Shown one piece after another: positions 1 to 8,412 of a DNA stretch of 64,000 bases. The stretch spans positions 1 through 64,000 of the forward strand of contig NZ_JAMQOT010000004.1 in assembly GCF_029502005.1 (NCBI RefSeq), given 5' to 3'. The notes below the pieces were generated by a model. The model was not told where the DNA came from and made no database searches. It saw only the letters and a program-made list of their open reading frames with translations. Position 1 is the first letter of the stretch. The number at the start of each line of letters is the position of its first letter. Origin of the DNA: Natrinema salsiterrestre (GTDB taxonomy: Archaea; Halobacteriota; Halobacteria; Halobacteriales; Natrialbaceae). A program made the translations under genes and the position numbers.

Positions 1-68
1 GTCCGCTCACGCTCCCAAGATTCATCAAATTCCGTCGCGTAGCACTCGCTGAGCAGGTCTGCGAGCAT
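1..68 (-). CDS. 5' end of an unidentified gene (partial, runs off the window)
   Basis: An ATG on the minus strand at 66-68 opens a frame of 22 codons that stays open to the window edge, beginning MLADLLSECYATEF. Too little is visible to assign a family. It lies downstream of, and on the same strand as, the metal-type module at 226-3430, so it may be its last gene or a separate transcript; the TATA-like AT tract and hairpin at about 130-156 lie upstream of it and could serve it. Confidence 0.35.
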   Translation of the reverse strand, partial: MLADLLSECYATEFDESWERER

Positions 69-140
69 TGTCCCAAACAAACTCTACGACCTGCTCACTT
101 CTCAAGCTGGCCTAACTAGACACTGCCCATAGTATATTAT

Positions 141-156
141 ACCCCGTTTACGGGGT
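141..156. promoter_or_regulatory. Perfect inverted repeat (6-bp stem, 4-base loop) between two minus-strand genes
   Basis: ACCCCG, TTTA, CGGGGT forms a perfect hairpin or palindrome at 141-156, directly beside an AT-rich tract (TATATTATA, about 132-140). It lies 70 bp after the stop of the SHOCT gene at 226-576 and about 70 bp before the start of the partial gene at 1-68. It could be an operator over the promoter of that gene or a terminator hairpin; the sequence does not decide. Confidence 0.3.
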
Positions 157-225
157 TAATGATTTGGTGCCGCAACGGCAGGCGTTGGGAGTGTGGTGAA
201 CCGGTTGGAACAGCAACTGTTCCGG

Positions 226-576
226 TCATCCGGTACGTTCGAGCTGTTTTCGCCGTCGATCGAATTCGTCATCCGAGAGCTCACCGCGGGCGTAGCGCTC
301 GCGGAGAACCGACAGCGACTGCTCATCGTTCCCGCCGGATCCTCGGTTGAGGATCGCATGGGCGAGGTAGAGCGGGACGGCGATGAGGAGCCCCATCCAG
401 AGGAGCCCCCAGAGTCCCATCGCTCCGCCGAAGAGCCCCCCGCCACCCATCATGCCGCCGCCGTAGCTCCCGCCACCGTGGGCAACAGCCGTTCCAGTCG
501 CCGCGACCAGCAGCGGGACGGCGAGTATCGTGAGTCGACGAGCAGTGCGTCCGACGTGAGTGGTAAGTTGCGTCAT
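226..576 (-). CDS. SHOCT-domain membrane protein, Gly/Met-rich
   Basis: 116 aa. A hydrophobic signal-like segment (about residues 14-32, ending in TGTAVAHGG) is followed by a Gly/Met-rich stretch (YGGGMMGGGGLFGGAMG) and a second membrane segment (about 53-73). The C-terminus is a short amphipathic SHOCT motif (LRERYARGELSDDEFDRRRKQLE, about residues 90-113), usually an oligomerisation or membrane-associated module. A paralogue with the same plan lies at 3608-3994. The neighbours (Met/His-rich exported protein, YHS permease) suggest a metal or redox stress context, which is inference; the molecular function is unknown. The start is the first ATG and gives a sensible signal sequence. Confidence 0.75.
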   Translation of the reverse strand: MTQLTTHVGRTARRLTILAVPLLVAATGTAVAHGGGSYGGGMMGGGGLFGGAMGLWGLLWMGLLIAVPLYLAHAILNRGSGGNDEQSLSVLRERYARGELSDDEFDRRRKQLERTG

Positions 577-633
577 TATCTTGGGTTTGTGAGTCGTGGT
601 GTTGGGTCGAAGCGATCGAAACGGTCAGGGTTG

Positions 634-936
634 TCAGCAGTGGTCCTGCCCGTACATTCCGTCGTTGTAGTCGTCGTCAGCCATGTCCTGGGCCATCCCG
701 TCGACGGTCACTCCCATGTGGGACTCCATCCACTCGACGCTACCAGGACCCATGTGGTCAGTCATGTGGCCTTCCATCCAGGCCGCCCAGTCATCCGCGG
801 TCGCATTTCTGTCGTACGGTGGCGCATCGTCAGCAGTCGTGTCGGTGCCGTGTGCGCTGACCACGGGCGCGGCAAATGCGAGTCCGACGATTGCAAGCAC
901 CACGAGCAGCCAGCCGCCGAGTTTGAAGTTGGTCAT
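634..936 (-). CDS. Small exported Met/His-rich protein, possibly metal-binding
   Basis: 100 aa. An N-terminal hydrophobic segment (residues 7-27, ending APVVSAHG) looks like a signal peptide or anchor. The remainder is acidic and rich in Met, His and Trp: EGHMTDHMGPG, EWMESHMG, DDDYNDGMYGQDHC. Methionine/histidine clusters of this sort are common in periplasmic-type copper-binding proteins, and the gene lies between a SHOCT protein and a YHS permease. No catalytic motif is seen. It is probably cotranscribed with the SHOCT gene 57 bp downstream. The metal-binding role is inferred from composition only. Confidence 0.65.
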   Translation of the reverse strand: MTNFKLGGWLLVVLAIVGLAFAAPVVSAHGTDTTADDAPPYDRNATADDWAAWMEGHMTDHMGPGSVEWMESHMGVTVDGMAQDMADDDYNDGMYGQDHC

Positions 937-1303
937 TGTTGTTCTCCTCGGTTACTCGTAGAACCGCTTGGGAGTTATCACGATGGGTGTGAATCCGCAC
1001 AGGAGATCGTTCGAGAACGTGTATAGGGCGTTTTAATCGTTTTTGAGGAATGAGATCGTTCATCCACGTCGAATTCGGCGGGCTCCGGGCTCACGTCCTT
1101 GCTGCTTTGGAAAGACTACAGGCGGAGCAGGCCGAGGTGGTTCACTTCGGCGTCAAGGAGGGCATGAAGAACCCTGCCGAGATGGGGGCAGAGCCAGAGC
1201 ATGGGCCAGGCACAGGCCGCCGATTAACACGGTGCCCGATACTGCATCGGATACCTCACTGTCGGCCGATAGTTCCACTGGGCCTGGACTGCTGCCCCTG
1301 TGG
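937..1303. other. 367-bp intergenic stretch, no supported gene
   Basis: Reading both strands shows only short frames without a convincing start, codon bias or family resemblance, including a 34-codon minus frame ending at 1116. An AT-rich block near 1020-1050 (TTTTAATCGTTTTTGAGG) probably carries the promoter of the exported-protein gene at 634-936. The stretch could contain the remains of a lost gene. Confidence 0.4.
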
Positions 1304-1903
1304 CTAGTGCTTCTGATTCTGTCGCAGATCGTCGCTCGGATAGATACGGTACGTCCGCCCTTGACGTTCGCGATACAACAGACCCCGCCTCTCAAGAGCA
1401 CTGACCGTCTGACTGACCTTGCTCTTCGAGAAGTTCGAGCGATCCCGTAATTCGATCTGCGTGATGCCGGGCGAGGAGACGATCGGTTCGAGAATCCGCC
1501 GTTCGTCGTCCGGCAAGAGGTCCAACACGCGAGCCTGCGGCTGAGACTCTGGATTGATGGCCTCATCTGGCTGGGTGTCAGCCGCCGGTGCTGTGCTCTC
1601 AGGGTCGGCTGGTTCCGACATCTCCTTCTGTGAGCGAGCGTTTGCGTCTGTGCTGGTGAAGTCGTCGCGGACTGCGAGATACCCTCCACCGATGACCGCC
1701 GCGGCGAGAAAGGTCCAAAGGACGTACCAGAGCGGATTCGTTCCGTGAACCGCCCCCATCGACGTGCCCATCATCGAGCCCATTTGTTCGATGGCTTGCT
1801 GTTGCTGGTACGCTTGCCAGCTGAGCGCACCACCGACGATGAAGATGGCAGCGACGAGGAGACCGACCAGCGTGTCTGATCGACGTCGATTCATCCATCC
1901 CAC
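1304..1903 (-). CDS. Membrane-anchored winged-helix (MarR/DUF7343-like) transcriptional regulator
   Basis: 199 aa. Two transmembrane segments (about residues 10-28 and 56-78) bracket a short Met/Gln-rich loop (QQQAIEQMGSMMGTSMG) that would face outside. A disordered acidic linker (about 85-120) leads to a C-terminal winged helix (ILEPIVSSPGITQIELRDRSNFSKSKVSQTVSALERRGLLYRERQGRTYRIYP in pieces, about 135-190). The arrangement is that of one-component membrane sensors, and the external Met-rich loop could be the sensing site. It is the likely local regulator of the metal-type module. It lies upstream of the exported-protein gene and downstream of the permease, all on the minus strand. Confidence 0.75.
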   Translation of the reverse strand: MGWMNRRRSDTLVGLLVAAIFIVGGALSWQAYQQQQAIEQMGSMMGTSMGAVHGTNPLWYVLWTFLAAAVIGGGYLAVRDDFTSTDANARSQKEMSEPADPESTAPAADTQPDEAINPESQPQARVLDLLPDDERRILEPIVSSPGITQIELRDRSNFSKSKVSQTVSALERRGLLYRERQGRTYRIYPSDDLRQNQKH

Positions 1904-2026
1904 CTCGATTTGTCGTGATCCCAGTTCATGCGTGATAGTTTGCGAGACACCGCCGTACCAGTTGTGATTAGCCGACGCAAAACTCGAAGCTGCTTGGTCG
2001 CGATACTTGGTCTCGAGACACAGCAG

Positions 2027-3430
2027 TCAATGATGTTCATGACTCTGAGAGGCTCCCGTCCCTGAAACCTGTGGATGTTGATTGGCAAACTCGGAGGGGT
2101 GCTTCTCGAACGATCGCTTGCAGGTCTTCGAGCAGAAGTAGTACGTCTCGCCGTCGTGGGTGCTGCTCGGCCCGCTATCGTCGATCCGCATCCCACAGAC
2201 CGGGTCACGATACTGGTCAGGTGCACCCAGCCCTCGGCGATAGACGTAGAGGAGGACTCCCGAGAGGGCGAACGCGACGAGGTTGAGGTAGAACGTGTAG
2301 TTGAGTTCGAAGTACGTCTGTTCGGTCGCCGTCTCACCACCGGCCAAATCCGGGACAATGTTGAGGGCGTCGAACAGTAGCTCCATGAGGAAGCCGGTGA
2401 ACGCCATCGTGACGAAGAAGACGCCGAGGATGTACAGCATCACCTTCCAGCCGTAGTATTTCCGGTAAACGTTCAACACGGGAATCGTGATGAGGTCAGC
2501 GTAGACGAACGCGATGACGCCGGCAAAGCTGATGCCGCCGCCCCAGAGTGCAACGGCGAAGGGAACGTTGCCCATACTGCCGACGAAGCTGAGGACGGCA
2601 ATTGCGACACCCATAATCGCGTTCTCGGCGGTCACGAGGAGGCCATCACCCTGGATGAACAGTGTATTCCAGACCCACTGCGGGACGAAGACGATAACGA
2701 ACCCGGAGATGAGGAAGCCGGCGATGACGTCCTTCCAGATCATCGACCACTCCTTGCGGTACTGGTTCCCGACCTTGTACCAACCACCCCACGACAGCAA
2801 CTCCTCGCGCCACCCACCACCGCTCGATGTCTCTTGGAGATACGTCTCCATACAGCCCTCCGAGCAGAATTTTAGCGTCTCACCGCCGTCAGTGGTGAGG
2901 GAATACTCGTCTTTGCCTTCCATCCCACAGGTCGGATCTTCTGTGACGCCCGATTTGCGGTCGCGTTCGTTGAGTGTCTCCCGGACTTCGTCGAAGAGGT
3001 TCTCAGGAAGCGTGAGATGGACGATGACCGCCATCACGGCGATGAGGATGAGACCGCCAAGCAGTTCCGCGACGAGGAACTCCCAGCCCAGCAGAAGCAG
3101 AATCATCAGCCCGAGCTCGACGATGAGGTTCGTCGACGCGAACATGAACGCCAGGAAGTTCACCACGTGGGCTCCCTTCTTGAACAATCCCTTCCCGATG
3201 GCGACGGCCCCGAAACTGCACCCACTGCTCGCCGCTCCGAAGGCGGTCGCCTTCGTGAGGCCGCTCAGGTCACCATCACCCAGGACCTGGGCCATTCGCT
3301 CCTTGGAGACGTAGACTTGGACGAGACTCGTGATCGTGAGCCCCATGATGATCGCCCACGCCGCCGTCCAGAGAAATCCAACACCGATGCGGAGGGATTC
3401 GAAGACTCCCTCAATCATCGTCGCCTGCAT
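2027..3430 (-). CDS. DUF318/ArsP-like permease with two YHS (TRASH) metal-binding domains
   Basis: 467 aa if started at the ATG at 3428-3430 (MQATMIEG); another ATG follows four codons later. The frame is open further upstream, but that part is low-complexity and runs into the divergent gene, so it is not used. The N-terminal membrane half contains a GAASSGCSFGAVAIGKGLF segment typical of permease DUF318. A first YHS-type motif follows (DPTCGMEG ... FCSEGC), then a second set of membrane spans (about residues 210-400), then a second YHS motif (RDPVCGM ... FCSKTC) and a His-rich tail ending HEHH. YHS Cys pairs bind heavy metals, so export or handling of a metal or metalloid is likely; the substrate is not determinable here. 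Confidence 0.85.
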   Translation of the reverse strand: MQATMIEGVFESLRIGVGFLWTAAWAIIMGLTITSLVQVYVSKERMAQVLGDGDLSGLTKATAFGAASSGCSFGAVAIGKGLFKKGAHVVNFLAFMFASTNLIVELGLMILLLLGWEFLVAELLGGLILIAVMAVIVHLTLPENLFDEVRETLNERDRKSGVTEDPTCGMEGKDEYSLTTDGGETLKFCSEGCMETYLQETSSGGGWREELLSWGGWYKVGNQYRKEWSMIWKDVIAGFLISGFVIVFVPQWVWNTLFIQGDGLLVTAENAIMGVAIAVLSFVGSMGNVPFAVALWGGGISFAGVIAFVYADLITIPVLNVYRKYYGWKVMLYILGVFFVTMAFTGFLMELLFDALNIVPDLAGGETATEQTYFELNYTFYLNLVAFALSGVLLYVYRRGLGAPDQYRDPVCGMRIDDSGPSSTHDGETYYFCSKTCKRSFEKHPSEFANQHPQVSGTGASQSHEHH

Positions 3431-3607
3431 GGTTGTATCGACGTAAGCATCATCTATTGCAGTTCCCGTTAATATCCCTCTCTTCAGAGCCCCCTCGACT
3501 ATGGATTCAAAAGTTGTACGGTTGGTTTGCAGAGGGTTCGAAGGCGTAATCGCATTGAACCGTGACCACGTACTGGACACTAGAGGCTGACTCACAGAGG
3601 GGCATAT

Positions 3608-3994
3608 ATGCCTGAAAATACGGAAGACACACGCTTGGTCACGATTCTCCTCATTATCATCGGTGCGTTCGTCATCTTCCCGATGTTCTTCATGGGCTTC
3701 GGGATGATGGGATTCGGGCCGATGATGGGCGGTATGTGGGGTGGTGGAATGTGGAGCGACGGGACGATACCAGGCTGGATGTTCATCGTTGGAATCCTGA
3801 TGCAACTCTTGTTCCTCGCTGCCCTCGTCGGCGGTGGCTATCTCATCTACAGGGTTCTAACGAGCAATGAGAGTGGCTCAGACCATGCGCTCGAAGAACT
3901 TCGGCTCGCATACGCTCGCGGCGAGCTGACTGACGAGGAGTACGAACAGCGACGGGAGGCTCTCCAACACGACACGGAATCACGTCAGGATTGA
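3608..3994 (+). CDS. SHOCT-domain membrane protein, Met/Gly-rich (paralogue of the 226-576 gene)
   Basis: 128 aa. The first membrane segment (residues 10-30) merges into a Met/Gly/Trp-rich loop (GFGMMGFGPMMGGMWGGGMW). A second membrane segment follows (about 57-83) and then a C-terminal SHOCT motif (LEELRLAYARGELTDEEYEQRREAL). It diverges from the permease gene across a 177-bp intergenic region that must hold both promoters. GAGG about 8 bases before the ATG is a plausible ribosome binding site. The topology matches the 226-576 protein, and together they flank the module. Confidence 0.8.
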   Translation: MPENTEDTRLVTILLIIIGAFVIFPMFFMGFGMMGFGPMMGGMWGGGMWSDGTIPGWMFIVGILMQLLFLAALVGGGYLIYRVLTSNESGSDHALEELRLAYARGELTDEEYEQRREALQHDTESRQD

Positions 3995-4002
3995 CCTGAA
4001 GG

Positions 4003-4647
4003 ATGACGCTGACACCAGACCGCCGTTACACGACTGGCCAACCCTCGCTCCCAGCTTGGCTCGACCGATACACGACGCTGGGCTTCTACGGACTACTCAT
4101 TGGAACGGGACTCTGCTTGGTCGCATTCATCACGAATCCGGTGCCAGACCCCTCGTTCCCGTGGGCGACGCTGTCGGAGTCACTTCGACTACCGTTCGAG
4201 CAGCCTCGGATTGAACACTGGCCAGTAAGCTATACTATCGGAATCTGGCTGTGGATTATCGGTTTTCCGTCGTTGTTCCTCGCTGGGTACAGACGATTCG
4301 GAATGCAGACGCCATTCGGATCGACGCTGTGGCTCGCTAGTCTCCCCACGTTGGCGATGGTTGGCTGGACGACGTACTGTCGGTTCTTCTGGCCGAAACT
4401 CCATCCGCCGACGTGGAATGCCCCCTCCTATACGTTCGTCTGCTGGCTGTACTGCTCCTCGTACGACGTGATCTGGAGTAATACCGCCTACGTGATTGCA
4501 CTGTTCGGTATCGTCGCGACGATCTTTGCAGTACGACGACGAAAGGGGGCCGGGTACGTCCTTCTCGGGTTTGGGCTCCTCGCACTTCCCCTCGGACTGC
4601 CAGCTGTGTACGAGGGGTACCGACGAACGACGCAAATAGTCACCTGA
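4003..4647 (+). CDS. Multi-pass membrane protein of unknown function
   Basis: 214 aa, starting 8 bases after the SHOCT gene, so the two are presumably cotranscribed. About five hydrophobic segments are visible (around residues 26-47, 74-95, 108-124, 158-178, 184-205). The region between spans is Trp/Pro-rich (RFFWPKLHPPTWNAP) and has a pair of cysteines (CWLYCSSYD). No transporter signature or catalytic motif is recognised. The cysteines could bind metal, but this is speculative. Confidence 0.7.
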   Translation: MTLTPDRRYTTGQPSLPAWLDRYTTLGFYGLLIGTGLCLVAFITNPVPDPSFPWATLSESLRLPFEQPRIEHWPVSYTIGIWLWIIGFPSLFLAGYRRFGMQTPFGSTLWLASLPTLAMVGWTTYCRFFWPKLHPPTWNAPSYTFVCWLYCSSYDVIWSNTAYVIALFGIVATIFAVRRRKGAGYVLLGFGLLALPLGLPAVYEGYRRTTQIVT

Positions 4648-4802
4648 ACTTCTACCAATGGCGCGTGATCTCCCCTGGTATAGCCGGTCACTCCAGACGA
4701 GATGCGGTTTTTTCCGACTCTCGAACCGTACATGGGCTCTCAATTGGGTAAAAGCGGGAACCAATAATAGCAACTAGATAAACATCTGGATAGTGGGCGC
4801 AA

Positions 4803-6269
4803 ATGACGGCTGACATCGCTATTCACGACGCATACGTTCTCACGGTCGATGACCGAAATCGGCTCTACGAACGGGGTACGGTACTCATCGAGGATGGTCG
4901 CATCACCGATGTGCGATCCTCCCAGAACGACGATGCGGACATCGCGGCCGCCCGTGTCATCGACGGCGAGGGCACACTCGTGATGCCGGGGCTGGTCAAC
5001 GCCCACACTCACCTCGAACTGACGCCGCTGATCGGCGCGTTCAGCGACCTGGACCTGATGGAGATGATGAGCGGGATGACAGCCATCTTCGGCCACATCG
5101 CCGAGGGCGAGTACGACTACCTCACCGAGGCGGGGTACGAACTCGCCGCGCTCAATTTCCTCGCCGGCGGCGTCACCACCGTCAACTCGATGGACGTCCG
5201 GCCGAGCGCGGGCGCCGAGACGTTCGGTGAGGCGGGCCTCCGTGGGTTCTTCGGGATGGCACTCTCTGACCTCTTCTGGGACGTTCCCGTTGACGAGCAG
5301 TTCGCCCGTGCCCGCAGGTTCATCGACGAGTACCACGACACCTATGACGGACGGATTCGAGCGACGATCGACCCCCACGACGACTGGTCGTGTACCCGCA
5401 ATCTGTGGGAGCGCACCGCTGATCTCGCCGCCGAGTACCCCGACCTGCTCGTTCACACTCACCTACTTGAACTCGAGGAGAGCAATACGATGGCACGGGC
5501 GAACGGTGCTGAGGACTCGCTTGCCCTCATCGACGACGTTGGACTCCTTGACGACCGACTAGTGGCCGCCCACTTCCGGCTCGCCGACAACGAGGACATC
5601 CGTCGGACTGCCGACGCAAACGCATCGGTCGCACACTGTCCGTCGATCTTCGCATACTGGAACACGAACGGTGACGTGCAGTGGACGCCGGTGCCAGAAC
5701 TCCGCGCAGCGGGCGTCGACGTCGGTCTCGGCATCGACGACCACTACTGGCACGACTCGTACAGTATGTTCGGTGAGGCCCGGCAGGCTCGGCTCGCTGC
5801 GAATCTCAAGCGGTCGGCCGGTCAGTACGATTCGATGGAACTGGTGCGGATGCTCACTATCGAGGGAGCAGAGGCACTCGACGTCGGTGACGAGATCGGC
5901 AGCCTCGAACCTGGCAAGCGGGCCGACGTCATCCTACTTGATGTCGAACAACCGAAGTTCACGCCGCTGACTAACATCCCGGCGCAGGTCGCCAACAACG
6001 CGGCGCCCGCAGACGTAGAAACGGTCATTGTGGACGGCAACGTGCTGATGCAAGATGGCGAAGTGAAGACGATGGATGCCGAAGCAGTGCGCGACCGCGT
6101 CGAGACCGCGGTAGACCGCTTCGAGTCAGAGACGGATTGGAAACTCGGCATTGGGGTGAGCGAGCCGCCAGGCGCTATGGACGTCGCCCGTGACCTGCCG
6201 AAGCGCGGTCCCGCCCAATTGCTTGGCCGCCTCGCGTTCCAGTCGGTCAGGGACAAGTTCCTGTTTTGA
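4803..6269 (+). CDS. Metal-dependent amidohydrolase (TrzA/AtzA/SsnA-like)
   Basis: 488 aa, the usual length for the cytosine-deaminase/chlorohydrolase branch of amidohydrolases. The N-terminus is the composite beta domain (ADIAIHDAYVLTVDD); the first metal motif is NAHTHLEL (about residue 70). Later motifs are HTHLLELEE (about 220), a His in VAHCPS, and an Asp in GLGIDDHYW (about 315). The C-terminus has the family signature GSLEPGKRADVILLD. A hydrolytic deamination or dechlorination of a heterocycle or guanidine-like compound is likely; the substrate cannot be named. The gene stands alone in the island with no transporter or regulator beside it. Confidence 0.88.
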   Translation: MTADIAIHDAYVLTVDDRNRLYERGTVLIEDGRITDVRSSQNDDADIAAARVIDGEGTLVMPGLVNAHTHLELTPLIGAFSDLDLMEMMSGMTAIFGHIAEGEYDYLTEAGYELAALNFLAGGVTTVNSMDVRPSAGAETFGEAGLRGFFGMALSDLFWDVPVDEQFARARRFIDEYHDTYDGRIRATIDPHDDWSCTRNLWERTADLAAEYPDLLVHTHLLELEESNTMARANGAEDSLALIDDVGLLDDRLVAAHFRLADNEDIRRTADANASVAHCPSIFAYWNTNGDVQWTPVPELRAAGVDVGLGIDDHYWHDSYSMFGEARQARLAANLKRSAGQYDSMELVRMLTIEGAEALDVGDEIGSLEPGKRADVILLDVEQPKFTPLTNIPAQVANNAAPADVETVIVDGNVLMQDGEVKTMDAEAVRDRVETAVDRFESETDWKLGIGVSEPPGAMDVARDLPKRGPAQLLGRLAFQSVRDKFLF

Positions 6270-6590
6270 TCCCACTGTGAGTGCCAATAACAACGGATAC
6301 ATAGACATTACCATTTACAATCTAATGGCGACCTTGATTCAGTCCCGAGTGTACTCGACGCGATCCTGCTCCCGATGATTTTTGTGGTATGGACCTGCTG
6401 CTGTTTGGAACCAGGACGCATCTTCATCTCATGCATCTGAACCTCGTGAAGCAACTGCGGAAGGCAGAAAACTCGACGCTATGACATCGGAGAAATGAAA
6501 AGAATCGTAAAATAAGCTTCCCCTCATCATACTCACTGTCCAATTTCTATTACCCACCATCCCCAAACGTTATTACTCAATACACGAATC
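6270..6590. other. 321-bp AT-rich intergenic region with probable promoter
   Basis: No open frame is supported on either strand. The last 60 bases are AT-rich and contain a TATA-like ACGTTATTACTC about 25 bases before the ATG at 6591, which fits a leaderless archaeal promoter for the HTH/PIN pair. The low GC compared with the flanks is typical of island spacers. Confidence 0.35.
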
Positions 6591-7184
6591 ATGAATTGTA
6601 TGTCGAAAGCCGCCGGGGATCCCGAGCGAGCCATCAACGGCCTCCTGTCGGTCGCCCAGCTCTTGGAAGAGCCGCGACTGGCTCGGCTCTATACGTTCAT
6701 CCTTCGCGAGGGCGAACTCACCATCGACGACATCGTCGATGCTCTGGAAATGCCACGGACGACCGTGTATTCAGACACTGGAACGCTCGTTGATCTGGGG
6801 GTGCTGACACGCAACGAGGAACAGAAGACACACACGTATTCGGCGGTGCCGATCACGCTTACCGCTAACCTCGACGGGGACGAATACACGGTCACCCCGA
6901 CCCTCATCGAGGCTTTCGGTCGCTCGCCGCGGGATCAGGATCTTGATCTCCTGATCGAAAAACATGGCCTGGGAAAACTCGCAGCCGCACTCACGTACGC
7001 AATTCCGTACGCCGAAGGCAAAATGTCGGAGCGAGTGGCTACCCGGGAACTAGATTTCCAGCATGCGTTTGCCATCTCCGTCTTACAAGCCCTTCGAGAG
7101 GTCGTACTCGACATGCAGACGGTCGATCCGTACTTCGACGACATTCGAAGTGCCCGCGATCAACCGCCTGAGACGGAGGACTGA
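6591..7184 (+). CDS. Winged-helix regulator, probable antitoxin partner of the downstream PIN protein
   Basis: 197 aa. Residues about 20-85 form a winged helix (LARLYTFILREGELTIDDIVDALEMPRTTVYSDTGTLVDLGVLTR in pieces), as in haloarchaeal DUF7437/TrmB-like regulators. The C-terminal half (LIEKHGLGKLAAALTYAIPYAEGKMSERVA) is helical and of unknown role. A second ATG at 6600 is equally possible as start. It ends 11 bp before the PIN-like gene. This HTH-PIN pairing recurs in haloarchaea and resembles a toxin-antitoxin module, with the regulator probably also binding its own promoter; that role is inferred. Confidence 0.75.
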   Translation: MNCMSKAAGDPERAINGLLSVAQLLEEPRLARLYTFILREGELTIDDIVDALEMPRTTVYSDTGTLVDLGVLTRNEEQKTHTYSAVPITLTANLDGDEYTVTPTLIEAFGRSPRDQDLDLLIEKHGLGKLAAALTYAIPYAEGKMSERVATRELDFQHAFAISVLQALREVVLDMQTVDPYFDDIRSARDQPPETED

Positions 7185-7195
7185 CGGGTTGATAG

Positions 7196-7726
7196 ATGAA
7201 CGGGTCTTTCAATCCAGTCGAAGAGAGCGTCGTCTGGGTCGCAGATACGGGACTGTTCGTGGCCTGTGGACGCCAGCAAAACAACAAATACACAGCCCTC
7301 GAGCGGTTCGCCCAACGGAACAATCTCTCATTCGTGATTCCACAACGCGTGTACGATGAACTCGGTGGGGCGCCAAATCGAAGTACACCTGGTCAAACCC
7401 CGATCGACAGCGCGATTAACGCAGGTTGGGTGACAGTGGCCGAGGAACTAGACTATACGAACAGCATCGTATCGCAGGTGATGGATGACGTACGAACGTA
7501 TATCGCCCAATCGTCAAACCGGCGGGAAGATCAGATCGAAAAAGCAGACACCGCACTCGCGGCCGTTGCAGCAGAACAGCTTACGGGCTCTGATGTCGAG
7601 TTTGCGTGCGTCGTGACGACTGACATTGACGCCGGCGAAGGTATCGTTTCGGCGCTCTCACGGAACGGGTTCGACGGGCGCGTTCAGTTCAAAAATGGGT
7701 TCGAGTTGATCGAGGAGATTGCTTAA
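7196..7726 (+). CDS. PIN-like ribonuclease domain protein (putative toxin)
   Basis: 176 aa. Acidic residues lie where a PIN fold expects them: Asp17 in WVADTGLFVA, a Glu in RVYDELGG, an Asp in EKADTALAAVA and an Asp in VVTTDIDAGEG. Length and order fit a single-domain PIN nuclease that would cleave RNA with metal ions. It lies directly behind the winged-helix gene, and AGATGAA-like spacing suggests coupled translation. The alternative is an RNA-processing nuclease without toxicity. I rate the fold more securely than the toxin role. Confidence 0.72.
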   Translation: MNGSFNPVEESVVWVADTGLFVACGRQQNNKYTALERFAQRNNLSFVIPQRVYDELGGAPNRSTPGQTPIDSAINAGWVTVAEELDYTNSIVSQVMDDVRTYIAQSSNRREDQIEKADTALAAVAAEQLTGSDVEFACVVTTDIDAGEGIVSALSRNGFDGRVQFKNGFELIEEIA

Positions 7727-7884
7727 TTCATCGTCGCATTACAGGTCATCGGAGTAGTCTCTCAGCTGCCCCCATTAGTTCTGAGGATCGAAACCAACGC
7801 TATGTGGCGATTCACAAGAACTCAATCACGTACAATCCAACCTTCGTACGCGAAAATACTGAAGAACTCCAGTAGTGAGGCGGG

Positions 7885-8412
7885 CTAATATAGCCCGTTA
7901 CGGATCTTCTTTTCAGCGACTCCGTAGCCGTCCGCGGGTACTAGGTCCCACTTTGATGGGGTGTACCCAAGGAGTTGACGAATCTCAGATTGTGGAACCC
8001 CGGTCCGAAGCAGGCGCGTTGTGAACGTCGACCGAAGTGTTTGAGAATGGACGTTATCGGAGAGACTGTCTTCACTGACTGATTTGACTCGTTTTGTCAC
8101 CGTTGAGGGGGTGATCGCAACCTCACTTCGCGTTCTGAAGAAGTCCTCGAACCGTTCGACCCCGTCTTCGGACAGCGGAATCGACCTCACTCGAGACCTT
8201 ATGCCCTTAACTGCATCTGCCGGGACTTGGAGCATTTGCTTTTCGCTATCGAGCCATTCACAGCTCAAGCGACTGAACTCACTACCGCGCAGTCCAGTGT
8301 GGCCGAGCGCGTACACGGTGAATCCGTGTCGGTTCGACCTCTCTTCTGCGGCCTTGAGCAGCTTGTTGTACTTCGATGGTGACAGCGGTGCGGGCTCTTT
8401 ACTCATCCTCAC
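7885..8412 (-). CDS. Tyrosine recombinase catalytic-domain protein (short, probably a fragment)
   Basis: 175 aa, only the catalytic half of a phage-type integrase: HTGLRGSEFSRL (first Arg), HSQTLRSTFTTRLL (box II, with H-SQTL-R spacing rather than H-x-L-R), LLGYTPSK, and a candidate nucleophile Tyr in VPADGYGVAEKK. The N-terminal SAM-like/core-binding domain is absent, so this is either a truncated integrase or a regulator derived from one. It overlaps the end of the upstream gene at 8399 by 14 bp, so the two are translated as a pair. The altered box II spacing argues for lost or reduced activity. Confidence 0.65.
   Translation of the reverse strand: MRMSKEPAPLSPSKYNKLLKAAEERSNRHGFTVYALGHTGLRGSEFSRLSCEWLDSEKQMLQVPADAVKGIRSRVRSIPLSEDGVERFEDFFRTRSEVAITPSTVTKRVKSVSEDSLSDNVHSQTLRSTFTTRLLRTGVPQSEIRQLLGYTPSKWDLVPADGYGVAEKKIRNGLY

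Noticed and set aside
1050-1307. 85-codon plus-strand frame in the 937-1303 gap
   Set aside because: Composition and codon use are unlike neighbouring genes, and there is no ribosome site or recognisable domain.
3431-3805. N-terminal extension (about 125 codons) of the YHS permease frame
   Set aside because: It is His/Pro-rich low complexity, overlaps the divergent SHOCT gene and its promoter, and the family begins at the Met at 3430.
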